64,000 nt of DNA, taken from Asparagopsis taxiformis (taxonomy: Eukaryota; Rhodophyta; Florideophyceae; Bonnemaisoniales; Bonnemaisoniaceae). The notes below the pieces were generated by a model. It did no database searches. It saw only the letters and a list, made by a program, of their open reading frames with translations, and was not told the DNA's origin. This document shows positions 47,038-56,918 of the stretch, one piece after another. The first letter of the stretch is position 1; the number at the start of each line of letters is the position of its first letter. The translations under genes and the position numbers were made by a program. The stretch is from assembly GCA_030407315.1 (NCBI GenBank), contig JALQPE010000932.1, forward strand, positions 55,019 to 119,018, read 5' to 3'.

Positions 47038-48445
47038 CTACTCCTCGAAACTAAACTTGGGATACTTCTCCTGGATGCTCGGGTACTTTTCACGAATGGC
47101 CAGCATATCTTTCTGAAGCGCATCCGGCACCAGTGTTCCACCGTTGCGTTCACACGCCAGTGTGCCCTCATGCTCCAACTCGCCAGCTGTGTAGATGCGT
47201 CCCGGGCCCTTGGGATCCTTCTCCGAGTCGCGAAGAGCGCGCAAAAAGTTTCCGGTATTCTGCTTGAAATCGTCGACCGGTAGGAAGCGTTCCACATCGA
47301 TGGCGATGAAGAAATGTCCCAATGGCATAGGCTTCTTCTGGCCTGTCTCTTTGTCGACACCAGACAGTTCCGGACTCGTAAGTCCGTTGCACAGAGCTGA
47401 CGAAAGCAATTCGACAACAGTGGCATATCCATATCCTGTAGAAAATCGGGCGCAACAGCGCGGCACATGTTAGTCATCGACAACAGGAAGTAAGATAGAT
47501 CGCTGAATCAACACAAAAGTGTTCAATATACATACCTTTGTATCCGCCCATGTCGGCACCTACACCACCCAATGGTGCAAGCGAGCAGTAGCCAGTCTGG
47601 AGATCCTTCAAAATCTGCTCGGTATCTGTGCGAACATTTCCGTCACGATCCACGACCTGTCCCGGAGGAGTGGGCTTACCTTCTCTGGCATACTTTTCGA
47701 TCTTTCCTCTCTGATTGACTGAAGTGGCACAATCCAAAATGAAGGGGAAGCCGTCATCACTGGGCATACCAAACGTAATCGGGTTGGTACCCAACATAGG
47801 CTGCACACCAAACGTGGGTGCAATCGATGGACGAGCATTGGTACCAGTAATACCAATACACCCAGCTGCCTGAGCCTTGTCCACATAGTAACCGGCGGCA
47901 CCATAATGTGTACTGTTCCTAGTGACCACCATACCGATGCCACATTCCTTAGCCTTGGCAATACAAATGTCCATGCACTTGGGACCGATGAAAAGGCCGA
48001 GACCGCAATGGCCGTCGACAACGGCGGTAGATTCGGTCTCCTTCACGATTTCGAATTGGGCGGTGGGCTTGAGAATGCCGGCATTAATGCGATCGATATA
48101 AATGGGCTTGAGACGACCGATACCATGTGTACTGACGGCGTGCAGATCGGCCCATTCGAGGACGTCGGCGGCGACGACAGCCTCATCTTCGGGGGTGCCA
48201 GCGGCCACGAGGGCGTCCTGCATGAACTGACGCAGAAAGGGCAGATCGACAGTGGCGTATTTGACGGTCGGCTCTGGGGCCGGGGTCGACGGCTTTTGGA
48301 CGGGCGATTCAGTCGGGAAAACAGATTCCCATTTGGCGAGTACCTCGTTCACAACGGCTGCATCGTCACCTGTGAGACGCTCTGCTACCGCGGCGAGACG
48401 GGCGCGGACCTCTTGCTGCGGCTGGCCATTGATACCTGCGACCAT
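47038..48445 (-). CDS. Ldh_2-family NAD(P)-dependent 2-hydroxyacid dehydrogenase, two exons
   Basis: Exon 1 is 48445-47536 and exon 2 is 47435-47038, giving 435 residues. The family (malate, L-lactate, sulfolactate and ureidoglycolate dehydrogenases) has its own fold, unlike classical lactate dehydrogenase. Typical motifs are ADLHAVSTHGIGRL (catalytic His), VTRNSTHYGAAGYYVDKA, LGTNPITFGMP and a Pro-rich FFIAIDVERFLP near the end. An N-terminal ~65-residue helical extension precedes the catalytic part and is unusual. Substrate cannot be assigned within the family. Removing the intron joins GADMGGYK to GYGYATVVELLSSALC, a conserved stretch. A 13-bp inverted repeat lies about 90 bp upstream of the start. 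Confidence 0.88.
47436..47535 (-). other. Intron of the Ldh_2 gene
   Basis: The 100-bp intron starts gtatgt and ends ctacag, phase 1. It interrupts a conserved GYxxGYGYATVVEL region that is restored on splicing. Confidence 0.9.
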
Positions 48446-49202
48446 GTTGACGGGAGTTGGCGGCGATGAGAGGGGTTGGGAGTTGGGTTGGGAGGACGAA
48501 GGCAGATCGATAAGCTGGAGATCGGGTCGGATAGCTCTACACCCGGATTCGATTCGGGTGTAGAGCTGCCTGGGCCAACATATGTGCTGTCCTACGCTCG
48601 GTGCCAGCGGTGTTTCGAAAGATTGCTATGAATTATGAAAGTGGCCAATTGTGCCAGACGGCCGAGTTGGTTCGACAGCTGGTGTACAGCTTCCGTTGAC
48701 TGACAGTGGAATCCAGTTGTTTTTTGGATTGGCCCATCAGATATTGGAATGATGCAATGTTTTGTTGGTATATGTTGCAGATATTTATTTGTTGAATCGG
48801 CATGCGACAAGTGTATTCTGGTGCAAGGAGCGACTAAATTAAATTAATTTAGTAAGATTTCTTGCGATCTCTTGTGAGCGTGGAAAAGGTTGATTGGTTT
48901 GTGCAATGACAGGCTCACTTGCCGACACACCATAGATCCACAATTGCGATTAGTTATATTCACCAAGCTACGTGTGCCGCAAGTGCTCGATGCTTCAGCG
49001 ACATCCAACATACCCAAACCGAGGCGACACCCTGTACGCCACCAGTTACGTGTGTTGTACTCGCGCCCATCGTGTTCACCAAAACGCAATACAAGCTAAT
49101 TTTACATGCGCAAACATATCTTTGTTCAATACATAAAAACTACAAGCTATACAACAGCATTTGTGCCACCGCTCATCGTCGCGCGCCGAACAGCCACAAA
49201 AC
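48446..49202. other. Region upstream of the Ldh_2 gene
   Basis: This 757-bp region contains the Ldh_2 promoter, the inverted repeat at 48533-48567 and the 3' end of the WD40 gene. No other gene was recognised. Confidence 0.5.
48533..48567. promoter_or_regulatory. Perfect 13-bp inverted repeat upstream of Ldh_2 gene
   Basis: The arms agctctacacccg and cgggtgtagagct are exact reverse complements separated by gattcgatt. It lies 88-122 bp upstream of the Ldh_2 start codon. It could be a binding site for a dimeric regulator or fold as a hairpin in the leader. Confidence 0.6.
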
Positions 49203-50618
49203 TCACTCTTTCCGCAACTCATCACTCGAATCGTCATCTTCCGCATAAGTCGACCATAACAAAACCTGACCGTCCCACGAACTCGTCACAACGAAACACC
49301 CCTCCGGATGCCACGAAACATCACGAACGGGAGCCTGGTGGTGCTCCTTTCTCTGCACCACTTTCCCGCTCAACATGTCGTACACTACCCATGCACCGTC
49401 ACTCGAGCCGCAATAAATGTACTTTTGCGCCGTTGTTCGCATCGGGCTGAAATTCACCCGAATCAATGTTTGCAATGTCTCATGTGCACCTGAATAACTA
49501 ACAACCGCATCGTCCCGATATCCGCTCGCCGCTGTCGATATTCGCGTGCACGCATTATGGAATCGATAGTCGAAATTCCTGTCACTCGGCGGTCTCTGCA
49601 CCTGTCTCAGTTCATTCGACGGCGTCGTCTTCCGCGCGTCCCAAAGCTTGATATATTGATCCTTGCCGTTGCTCAAGAAGAATCGACCGTCGTTCTTTGT
49701 TGACACATGCGTCAGTCCTTGGTGATGCCCGATAAATATCCCACAAGGCTGATGCTTTTCACCGCGACGATGGTTGTGCAGCTCTCGTCTGTCCCACATG
49801 TTCACCAGACAGTCGTCAGAGCCGGATAGAATCAGATTGTCGTCTCCCTGTTGCATAAAGCAAACAGCATTGACATCACAGTCATGAGCGACAATACAAC
49901 TAACAATTTTGCCGAGCTGCACATCAAACACAACCACGCCGCCATAGCCGCTACCATTACCGAAACTGCTACCGGCTATAATCTCACGACCGTCATGACT
50001 CCACTTGATACTCCAAATATTCATACGTTCATCACTCTGCTCCGAAAAGTTGAACGTCTGCTGCTCATCACCTGCGCCGTGCAAATCGACCACATGCACA
50101 TAATTATTCATCGTGGCATACGCGAGCCATCTGCCGCACGGACTGACGTCAAAATCGGTGATGGTCCAGCGCACATATTCTGCGCCAATACGATGTGTCT
50201 GCTTCCACGCGGCGGGACACTCCGAGTTTCCAGTGTCATACACGCGGATAAACCTGTCCTGACACGAGGAGATGAAGCGGGAGCCGTCGGTGCCGACGAA
50301 ACGGCCGCCGTACACGCGACAGTGGTACTGGCCGACCGAGTGGTGCAGCACGTTGGGCACGACTTTGTGCATGAGCGTTGACGGGAGTAGGGTTTGGCCG
50401 TGCGACACAGCGTCCAAGGCACGATAGCGCGTCTGATACGGCGTGTGCTTGAGCGTGGTGGCGGCTCGCACCTGCCGCTGCAGGTCGTTGAGCGACGGCG
50501 AGGGCGTCGGTGGCATGTGCTGCGGCTGCATGCGAAGCGTCGGCTCGTGCTCGGTCTGCATGAGTTGTTGCAGTTGACGGATGAGCATTATAGAATCGAA
50601 GTATTGAATGTGCTGCAT
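49203..50618 (-). CDS. WD40 protein, DCAF11/LEC14B-like CUL4 substrate receptor
   Basis: The 471-residue protein is a beta-propeller of about seven WD40 repeats after a ~90-residue N-terminus. It closely follows DCAF11 (WDR23) and plant LEC14B, with CQDRFIRVYDT, TDFDVSPCGRWLAYATMNNY, SGSDDCLVNMWDRR, GHHQGLTHVSTKNDGRFFLS and SNGKDQYIKLWDAR. Two WDxR motifs (WDRR, WDAR) are those through which DCAFs dock on DDB1 of the CUL4 ubiquitin ligase. In animals DCAF11 controls the Nrf2 stress regulator; its target here is unknown. The frame extends to a GTG at 50660, but the first ATG is 50618. Confidence 0.85.
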   Translation of the reverse strand: MQHIQYFDSIMLIRQLQQLMQTEHEPTLRMQPQHMPPTPSPSLNDLQRQVRAATTLKHTPYQTRYRALDAVSHGQTLLPSTLMHKVVPNVLHHSVGQYHCRVYGGRFVGTDGSRFISSCQDRFIRVYDTGNSECPAAWKQTHRIGAEYVRWTITDFDVSPCGRWLAYATMNNYVHVVDLHGAGDEQQTFNFSEQSDERMNIWSIKWSHDGREIIAGSSFGNGSGYGGVVVFDVQLGKIVSCIVAHDCDVNAVCFMQQGDDNLILSGSDDCLVNMWDRRELHNHRRGEKHQPCGIFIGHHQGLTHVSTKNDGRFFLSNGKDQYIKLWDARKTTPSNELRQVQRPPSDRNFDYRFHNACTRISTAASGYRDDAVVSYSGAHETLQTLIRVNFSPMRTTAQKYIYCGSSDGAWVVYDMLSGKVVQRKEHHQAPVRDVSWHPEGCFVVTSSWDGQVLLWSTYAEDDDSSDELRKE

Positions 50619-51202
50619 TGTGGCGGCGGGCAGTGGACGGGCATCGCGTTGATGGTGCACTCGGTGTTGGACAAATTGTGACCTCAGTACATGCGCTGCC
50701 GAGTGACTCGTGGATGGAAAGAATGAGATTCAACAAGTGAAAAGTATGTATAAAATTGGTTCATGCATGTGCCCTGTAATTTGATGTTTGGCAGCTGACG
50801 TGAGTTGTGTGTCACGCAGTCAAGTCCTGTAAGGAGAGAAAAGTCGCCCACATGTTGTCGTTCCTGATTGGGCTCCATCCTTTCCGATTTCTCCCTCGCC
50901 CGCAATCGAACACTACCTACAAGTTTGTTGCCACCACTTTCTCCGAGGTCATGATTCGCAACGTTTCCAATTCCCGAAACATCAACTCGTGTTCGAGAGC
51001 TAACATTGCAAAGTAGCGCAGCGCAGCGCAGCACACTTTACCAATCTTCTACGAGTGTGGCGACAGACCTACTCTAAACCAAACACACACGAGGATCTTT
51101 AGTCTTTACAACAGCTCCACGATGCCAGCAAGCAGCAGCCTCTCCAGCCAGTTTGTGAAAAGTGCCCAACTACACAGCTATTCGCAAAACCTTTCAGCGC
51201 CT
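50619..51202. other. Intergenic region upstream of the WD40 gene
   Basis: These 584 bp include the WD40 promoter, the eL21 3' region and a 5-bp-period tract at 51012-51034 (gcagc three times). No gene is seen. Confidence 0.5.
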
Positions 51203-51682
51203 CTAAACGATAAATTCGTATGGAATCGGTTCGACGAGCTCCATTTTGCTGCCATCAACCACATGTGCGTCTGCTGGCAATGCGGGAGTCCTCTTCACAA
51301 CTTTAAATTTCTTTCCCTGCGCACGCGCTTCCGCTGCCGCGCTTTCACGCCCCTTGCAGCGCTTCAGAAAGTCCTCGTTGCAGCGCGACTTCTGCACGTG
51401 CTCGGTTCGGATATGAAATCGCTTCATGATAATACGATGGCGCACAGTCTTGGACACTTCCACACCGACTGATGTTCGTGAGATGTTGAAAATGCGTCCC
51501 GTTCTGCCCTGATAGAATTTGTGCGGCATGCCCTTCATCACAGCTGGATTGATGTGAATGTCCACAAAATCGCCAATCTTGTACACCTGCAGATAGGTCG
51601 ACAAGTGCTCGGGTCCCTTCTTACGGAAGGCCTTCTTGAACAAATCGCGCGTGTTGGCGCGCTTTCCGTTGGAACGAACCAT
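51203..51682 (-). CDS. RPL21: 60S ribosomal protein L21 (eL21)
   Basis: The 159-residue protein is standard eL21. It has the start MVRSNGKRANTRDLF, KIGDFVDIHINPAVMKGMPH, the KOW-like FYQGRTGRIFNI and the C-terminal VEPIPYEFIV. It belongs to the large ribosomal subunit. It is single-exon and divergent from the PhzF gene, with 302 bp shared. Confidence 0.96.
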   Translation of the reverse strand: MVRSNGKRANTRDLFKKAFRKKGPEHLSTYLQVYKIGDFVDIHINPAVMKGMPHKFYQGRTGRIFNISRTSVGVEVSKTVRHRIIMKRFHIRTEHVQKSRCNEDFLKRCKGRESAAAEARAQGKKFKVVKRTPALPADAHVVDGSKMELVEPIPYEFIV

Positions 51683-51984
51683 TGTGGATGACGGTGGTGA
51701 TCGTTGCGCTCGCTACGGCCGTCGGGTACGAATGGGTCGCCAGCGACTCGAGATGGATACCAATAGTGCTGTCATAGCGCGTACACGCGTGCGAGCAGGC
51801 GATTTCATGCAAGCATCGCCGACGACGTCTGCTAGGGTTAGTGCTTACAGCAAGCTTGTTGATTTCAAAAATATGTTATATTTAATTTAGATTTTTTTAG
51901 TCATGTTTGGACAACTCCTATCCAGATGGCTCCATCTTCCTTCAGATTCAACATGTGGTGCAAGCAACGCGCAACTCTGCCGTG
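51683..51984. other. Divergent promoter region, eL21 / PhzF gene
   Basis: This 302-bp spacer must hold both promoters. It has an A/T-rich part at 51868-51900 and no gene. Confidence 0.5.
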
Positions 51985-52908
51985 ATGCTGCAGTTGCAAA
52001 CTTTCATTGTCAACGCATTTGTCGATCCTGACGACTTGAGTAGCATTGAAAGTGGCAATCCAGCCGGTGTCGTTCTGCTCACGCCGCAGCAAGATGAAGC
52101 ATTGCCGGAGAGCGAGCGATTGAAAATTGCCGCTCAGCTAAGATATTCGGAGACTGCTTTCGTTGTCGCATTGCGCAGTTGTGATGATGTCCACGAATTT
52201 TCGTTGCGCTGGTTTACACCCAAAGTTGAAGTCGATTTATGTGGACATGCAACTTTGGCGTCGGCAGCAGCTATCGTCGCCAATGGGCAGGCCAAGCCAG
52301 GAGATGAATTACGCTTCCACACGAAACATTCAGGTACACTTGTGGTGAAAAGCAATCGTTTGCAACATGAGCAGCAGGTACCGTTTATAATGTCATTTCC
52401 ATCATTGCCGCCGCACAGCTTGCAAGTGAACGACGGGGAGCATGAGGAGCTGCTGGCACAATTGAGCAAAGGGTTGAATATTGATAGGAGGGACATAGAG
52501 GAGTGTTATGAATCCAAGTACGACTTAATGGTTGTCGTCAAAGATGTGCAGGTTGTGCGCAAAATTGTGCTGAATCGATCGGCACTCATGGAAATCGAGA
52601 GTCGTGGAGTGATCGTGGCTTCGGGTGTGACGCAAGGAAATGATGGATGCAGTTTGGCGAGTCGATTCTTCGCACCGCGAGTGGGCATTGACGAAGATGC
52701 AGTGACGGGCAGTGCGCATTGCGTGTTGGCATGTGTGTTTACAAAAGAGGGCGGAGCAATGGTGAGGGCAAAGCAGCTGTCAACACGTGGTGGAACTGTG
52801 ATGGTCGGACGAAGCGACAAGGACGGAACAAGTTTGGGAGGTTGGACACGCATCGTGTTACAAGGTTCACTGCAGATTTGGGACGGAAAGAAGAGGCGGA
52901 TGACATAG
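51985..52908 (+). CDS. PhzF-family isomerase/epimerase
   Basis: The 307-residue enzyme belongs to the PhzF family, built from two diaminopimelate-epimerase-like halves. The N-terminal half has VNAFVDP, SGNPAGVVLL, the catalytic Glu in RYSETAFVV and VDLCGHATLAS. The C-terminal half has the conserved EDAVTGSAHCVLA. Family members isomerise small metabolites; bacterial PhzF acts in phenazine synthesis, but eukaryotic relatives have mostly unknown substrates. The frame opens at a TTG at 51907; the ATG at 51985 begins the conserved core directly. Confidence 0.88.
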   Translation: MLQLQTFIVNAFVDPDDLSSIESGNPAGVVLLTPQQDEALPESERLKIAAQLRYSETAFVVALRSCDDVHEFSLRWFTPKVEVDLCGHATLASAAAIVANGQAKPGDELRFHTKHSGTLVVKSNRLQHEQQVPFIMSFPSLPPHSLQVNDGEHEELLAQLSKGLNIDRRDIEECYESKYDLMVVVKDVQVVRKIVLNRSALMEIESRGVIVASGVTQGNDGCSLASRFFAPRVGIDEDAVTGSAHCVLACVFTKEGGAMVRAKQLSTRGGTVMVGRSDKDGTSLGGWTRIVLQGSLQIWDGKKRRMT

Positions 52909-53307
52909 AGGGAGGCGTTTGAACGGAGGATGGACTCCAGCAATGTATAAACCGTATCTACTATACGTAGTGAATTACAGTGAATTACAGTGGGCTGCAA
53001 CGGCAAATGCTCGCAACGTTTGGCGTCGGCGCGGCCAGGTGCTGTTTCCCGCTCAATTTTAGAGCTGTGCGCGCTCATACGGCGAGCAGCTGGAAAGAGG
53101 GACGCCGCGCGCAAGCCAAGCCGTGGCGCCAACACCGCCCCCGCCCATTTGCCCCAGGAGGCATTTCTCACTACCCTTGCCCAGCGCACCCGTTAACTAC
53201 TGTTCCCGAATACCTGCTCTCACACTGCGTTCGGCCTCCCCCTCCCCCCCCTAGCCTTCCCCCCGTCTCCGGCCCTCCCCCTTCCATTTCGCCCCCGTCG
53301 CCAAGGT
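52909..53307. other. Intergenic region upstream of the RNA-binding protein gene
   Basis: This 399-bp region has C-rich, pyrimidine-rich sequence just before the start codon at 53308, probably the leader. No gene is seen. Confidence 0.5.
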
Positions 53308-54969
53308 ATGGACGGTGGATACCCACAAGGCGGCGGCCCTCCTCCACACATGATGGGTTACTTCCAAGGAATGCCAGGTTATAACATGCAGCAGCCCCCT
53401 ATTCCCTCCTCCTCCCCCTCCAACTCGCGTGGTCCCTCCGCAATTTCCATATGGGCCGGCGATCTCGACGCTTATATGGACGAAAACTTTTTGCGCCAAG
53501 CCGTCACCGCCAGCGGCTGGGGCGCCGACATCACCCGCATTAAGGTGGTTCGCGACCATTATTCCGGTATGCACGCCGGCTATGGCTTCCTCGATGCCGC
53601 CTCCCCTGAGGCCGCCCAGCGCGTAATCGCCACCGGCTCCGGCATGCCCATCCCCGGCACCAATCGTTGCTGGCGCCTCAACATGGGTCGCAACGCCGCC
53701 GTCACTTCTGGCACCCCCGCAGGCACTGAAATCAACATCTATGTCGGCAATCTCGAGCCTTCCGTCACCGACTATCAGCTCATGACCGCCTTTCGTCCAA
53801 GGTACAACTCGGTTCGTCATGCAAAAGTCGTTTGCAATGATTATGGTCAGTCCAGAGGCTTTGGCTTTGTCCGCTTTGCAAGTCCCCAAGATGCCGAGCG
53901 CGCTGTCAGCGAGATGCAGGGCTTTGAGTTTAACGGCAAACCCATACGCCTCTCCCCCGCTACCGGCCGTACCCGCGGCTCGAGTGGCCCTGCCCGCGGC
54001 GCCGCCGGCGCCCCCCAAGGTGCCTTCAACCCGCACAACCAGGGTGCCAACCACCATGCTGGCCCCCATGGCCCCTCTACCAACAAGCGTCCCCGTCAGC
54101 TCATGTCCCCTGATGATCCTAACAATACTACTATCTTTATTGGAGGTACTGCAAGCCACATCACTGATGAGCTGCTTTGGCGTGAGTTTTCATCCTTTGG
54201 CGAACTCGATGCCGTACGTGTACCCGTTAATAAGACCGGATTCGCCTTTGTTCGCTTCAAGAGTCGTGAGTGCGCGCAGAGGGCCAAAGATGAACTCTCC
54301 GGCACTCATCATGTCGCGCTCAATCCCAACAAGCCGGTGCGCATCGAATGGGCATCAGAGCAAATTGCTATCACCAAACCACCGCAAATGATGCAGACCT
54401 CCATGCCGGTTGCATATCACGGAGCGGCAAATGCCGGTGCTGCCAATCCCCCCTCCAATGCCGGTTCATCCCAACCATATGACCCGCAGTATAATGCCCA
54501 GTTCAACTCATCCGCTCCCAACCAGAACTCGTCTTCCAATGCCTCTGCCATGCAATCAGGGTATAACAATTTCCAGTCGGGTGTTCAGAACACTGTTCCC
54601 ATAGTCGCGCCGCCCGTTGGTGGCGGCGGCGGCGCATCGGGTATGTCAACGCAGCCATCGAACAACCTGAAGAATAGTGGGGACACAAACAGTACACCTG
54701 GTTTGGACCTATCTGCACCGCCCATGGTTGGCTCGTCGGACAATGCGAATGCTAGTAACGAGATGAATACAACGACCGGTGAAACTGAGCCACCCACGAA
54801 AAGGGCTGCCGTGGGCCGCTCGGAGTATGCGAGTGCGAACAGTGATGGTGCACTCAAGAAGGATAGTATGGCAGATGGAAAAACTGACGGTTCTGCAGAC
54901 AATGCTCCTTCGATGCAGTTCTCGTGGCTCAACGCTTCTTCGACGCAGCCAGCCTCGAACACGCAGTGA
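53308..54969 (+). CDS. Triple-RRM RNA-binding protein, RBP45/47 (Nam8/TIA-like) type
   Basis: The 553-residue protein has three RNA recognition motifs. RRM1 (~46-128) starts ISIWAGDLDAYMDENFL and has RNP1 GYGFLDAAS. RRM2 (~142-225) starts INIYVGNLEPSVTDYQL with GFGFVRFAS. RRM3 (~273-350) starts TTIFIGGTASHITDELLWRE with GFAFVRFKS. This spacing and the WAGDL opening match plant RBP45/RBP47 and yeast Nam8, which bind U- or A-rich RNA in splicing, poly(A) binding or stress granules. Both ends are low-complexity: Gly/Pro-rich at the start and Asn/Ser/Gln-rich after 360. This suits condensate formation. Confidence 0.85.
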   Translation: MDGGYPQGGGPPPHMMGYFQGMPGYNMQQPPIPSSSPSNSRGPSAISIWAGDLDAYMDENFLRQAVTASGWGADITRIKVVRDHYSGMHAGYGFLDAASPEAAQRVIATGSGMPIPGTNRCWRLNMGRNAAVTSGTPAGTEINIYVGNLEPSVTDYQLMTAFRPRYNSVRHAKVVCNDYGQSRGFGFVRFASPQDAERAVSEMQGFEFNGKPIRLSPATGRTRGSSGPARGAAGAPQGAFNPHNQGANHHAGPHGPSTNKRPRQLMSPDDPNNTTIFIGGTASHITDELLWREFSSFGELDAVRVPVNKTGFAFVRFKSRECAQRAKDELSGTHHVALNPNKPVRIEWASEQIAITKPPQMMQTSMPVAYHGAANAGAANPPSNAGSSQPYDPQYNAQFNSSAPNQNSSSNASAMQSGYNNFQSGVQNTVPIVAPPVGGGGGASGMSTQPSNNLKNSGDTNSTPGLDLSAPPMVGSSDNANASNEMNTTTGETEPPTKRAAVGRSEYASANSDGALKKDSMADGKTDGSADNAPSMQFSWLNASSTQPASNTQ

Positions 54970-55496
54970 ATGCAAGCATGTGCGCTCTGAGGGACCGTGT
55001 CACAGTAATTGTATATCAAGCGATTGTGATTATCAAGCCGCTGATTGACGAAGAGTGATTATGTTGATTTAGATCTCTCACTTGTCGTAGCCAACAAATT
55101 GAGGCATATCTCTGCGGAGATGTCTCGTACCGTCTTTCTAATTACATCTAGCATGATCCTTTTCTTTCTGCTTGCGTCTGTCTTTGTAATCTGATTGTTC
55201 CGTGCGTGCTAGAGATTGTGAAATGGAATGTGAAGTTAGAGAGGTACGCGTCAGGGTTGAGCAACGTTGTAGAAGTCGTGATCGAAAGGGAGATGTGTGG
55301 GATGTTGCGGCTGGGACTAGCGTTGGTCATTTGGTGAGGCTGGGTTGTAGACAGCAACTGACAATTTTTTTAGTTGGAGATACGAGTTGAGCGTTGGCAT
55401 CGCTCCTCAAGTCACAAAGAAACAACTGGCATCACACACGATTCACGCATCTCAGTATCGTTTTAAATTTCGTTATAAATAAGTCGCCATTGCTCA
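54970..55496. other. Convergent intergenic region with no gene seen
   Basis: These 527 bp separate the ends of the RNA-binding protein gene and the ABHD17-like gene. No supported frame is present. Confidence 0.5.
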
Positions 55497-56918
55497 CTAC
55501 GAGCTACTGCGAATGCTAGTACCAAAGCTACGTTGTGGTGGCACCAGCACTTGCCATCTGCGCGGATTGTCCACGTATGTGTCGTCATCGCTCGAAAAGG
55601 ACTCCAAGCGCACAAAACCAACGTATGGATCGTCCTCGGCGGCACAGTCACCATCGCCGTCACACTTGCCGCTGCACTCATGCACGCAAAAGTTTTGCCA
55701 AATCGGGTTATCACCGCGAGATATCCTGGGGCAGTGTTGCAGCGGACACACAGCTTCGGAGGAGCGTCTTGTAGACATGTTACCCACCGACGAGACGCGT
55801 CGCCACGGCTGATCGCGAAGCGGCAATGGGATGCACGACGGGTTTTTTCGACGACTATTTTGCTGCTGTTGCTGCTGCGGCGGCTCACCAATCGAATCAC
55901 GAATGGAAATGTCGTCTACGGAAATGCGTGGCGGACGCAAACAGGTCTGAGCCAGTTTGCGCGGCTTGCGAGAGCTGCGTGCACTGCGATGCCTCCTGCG
56001 GACGCAATCGCGCTCGAGAGAGTTGCGTTCGGTCTTGAGCGCTTTGAGCTCGTCGAGAAAGGAAATGTAGCGTTTGAAAACAATGGAATGAAAGTCTTCC
56101 ACGACATTATTGTGCATTGCGGTTGGAATCCACAACGGCTGTACAGCATGACCATTGGCGCGGATCTTTTCGAAGAGCTTTTCACCGTGCAGTTTGGGCA
56201 CGAGCTCGTCCATGTCGCCGTGGACCACGAGGACGGGACAGCGAATCTTTGAGGCACGATCGATGTTGGGAAAGGTATCAATGAACGGAATCGTGACATT
56301 GAGACGTTTCATCGCCACACGAACAGCAGATGCAATGGGCGCGATGAGCACCAGACCGCCGACCTGTTTGGAAGACGAAATGTGTACAGCGGGGCCACTG
56401 CCGATGCTGCGACCAAACACAATGATCTTGGAGGGCGAAATGGCACATTGCAGGGTGAGATATGCGTAGGCGGCATCGATGTCGGCACAACAGGCACGCT
56501 CACTGGGCTCTGCACGCGTCCTGTCTGCACGTGCGGCAGAGGGACGCACAGGCTGGGCAGTGGACAACGACGGCGATGATCGTCGCCAACGTTCGGACAG
56601 ACCATAGCCGGTGTACTCGAAGGAGAAAACGTCGATGTTGAGTCCGGCCGATAGCAGATGGGCGTCGCATATACTGGTGCCCAGATCCTCGCCGTTCTGA
56701 TGGGCGTAGAGAATGGTGTAATCCGAGGGCGTCGTGGCGGCGCGCGTCCAGGCGCAGGGAATCTTACTGCGATGGGCGGTCTGAAGCCAGATGAGCGGGA
56801 CGGTGTGCACGGTCGGAACACCCGAGGCGTCGGGGGTGGTGTAGCGGAGCTCGTCGGTCGAATCGTAGGTTGGAATGGCGGGCGGGCGGAAGACGAGATG
56901 AGAGTAGAGCTGACCCAT
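55497..56918 (-). CDS. ABHD17-like serine hydrolase (putative depalmitoylase)
   Basis: The 473-residue protein has the fold and motifs of the ABHD17/FAM108 family, enzymes that strip palmitate from membrane proteins. The catalytic triad appears as Ser171 in FGRSIGSG, Asp237 in VVHGDMDELV and His269 in AMHNNV. The N-terminus MGQLYS is a probable myristoylation site, as in plant relatives, so membrane attachment is expected. A ~30-residue Ser/Arg/Pro-rich loop (~112-140) is inserted after YTGYGLSE, where the family normally has a short turn. The last ~150 residues are a basic and Cys-rich extension (HECSGKCDGDGDC) not found in animal ABHD17. Confidence 0.8.
   Translation of the reverse strand: MGQLYSHLVFRPPAIPTYDSTDELRYTTPDASGVPTVHTVPLIWLQTAHRSKIPCAWTRAATTPSDYTILYAHQNGEDLGTSICDAHLLSAGLNIDVFSFEYTGYGLSERWRRSSPSLSTAQPVRPSAARADRTRAEPSERACCADIDAAYAYLTLQCAISPSKIIVFGRSIGSGPAVHISSSKQVGGLVLIAPIASAVRVAMKRLNVTIPFIDTFPNIDRASKIRCPVLVVHGDMDELVPKLHGEKLFEKIRANGHAVQPLWIPTAMHNNVVEDFHSIVFKRYISFLDELKALKTERNSLERDCVRRRHRSARSSRKPRKLAQTCLRPPRISVDDISIRDSIGEPPQQQQQQNSRRKNPSCIPLPLRDQPWRRVSSVGNMSTRRSSEAVCPLQHCPRISRGDNPIWQNFCVHECSGKCDGDGDCAAEDDPYVGFVRLESFSSDDDTYVDNPRRWQVLVPPQRSFGTSIRSSS

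Noticed and set aside
48650..48735. A tRNA-like stretch (ggccgagttggttcgac) followed by a run of T
   Set aside because: It resembles an A-box, but there is no matching acceptor stem and no proper B-box or T-arm, so it is not a tRNA gene.
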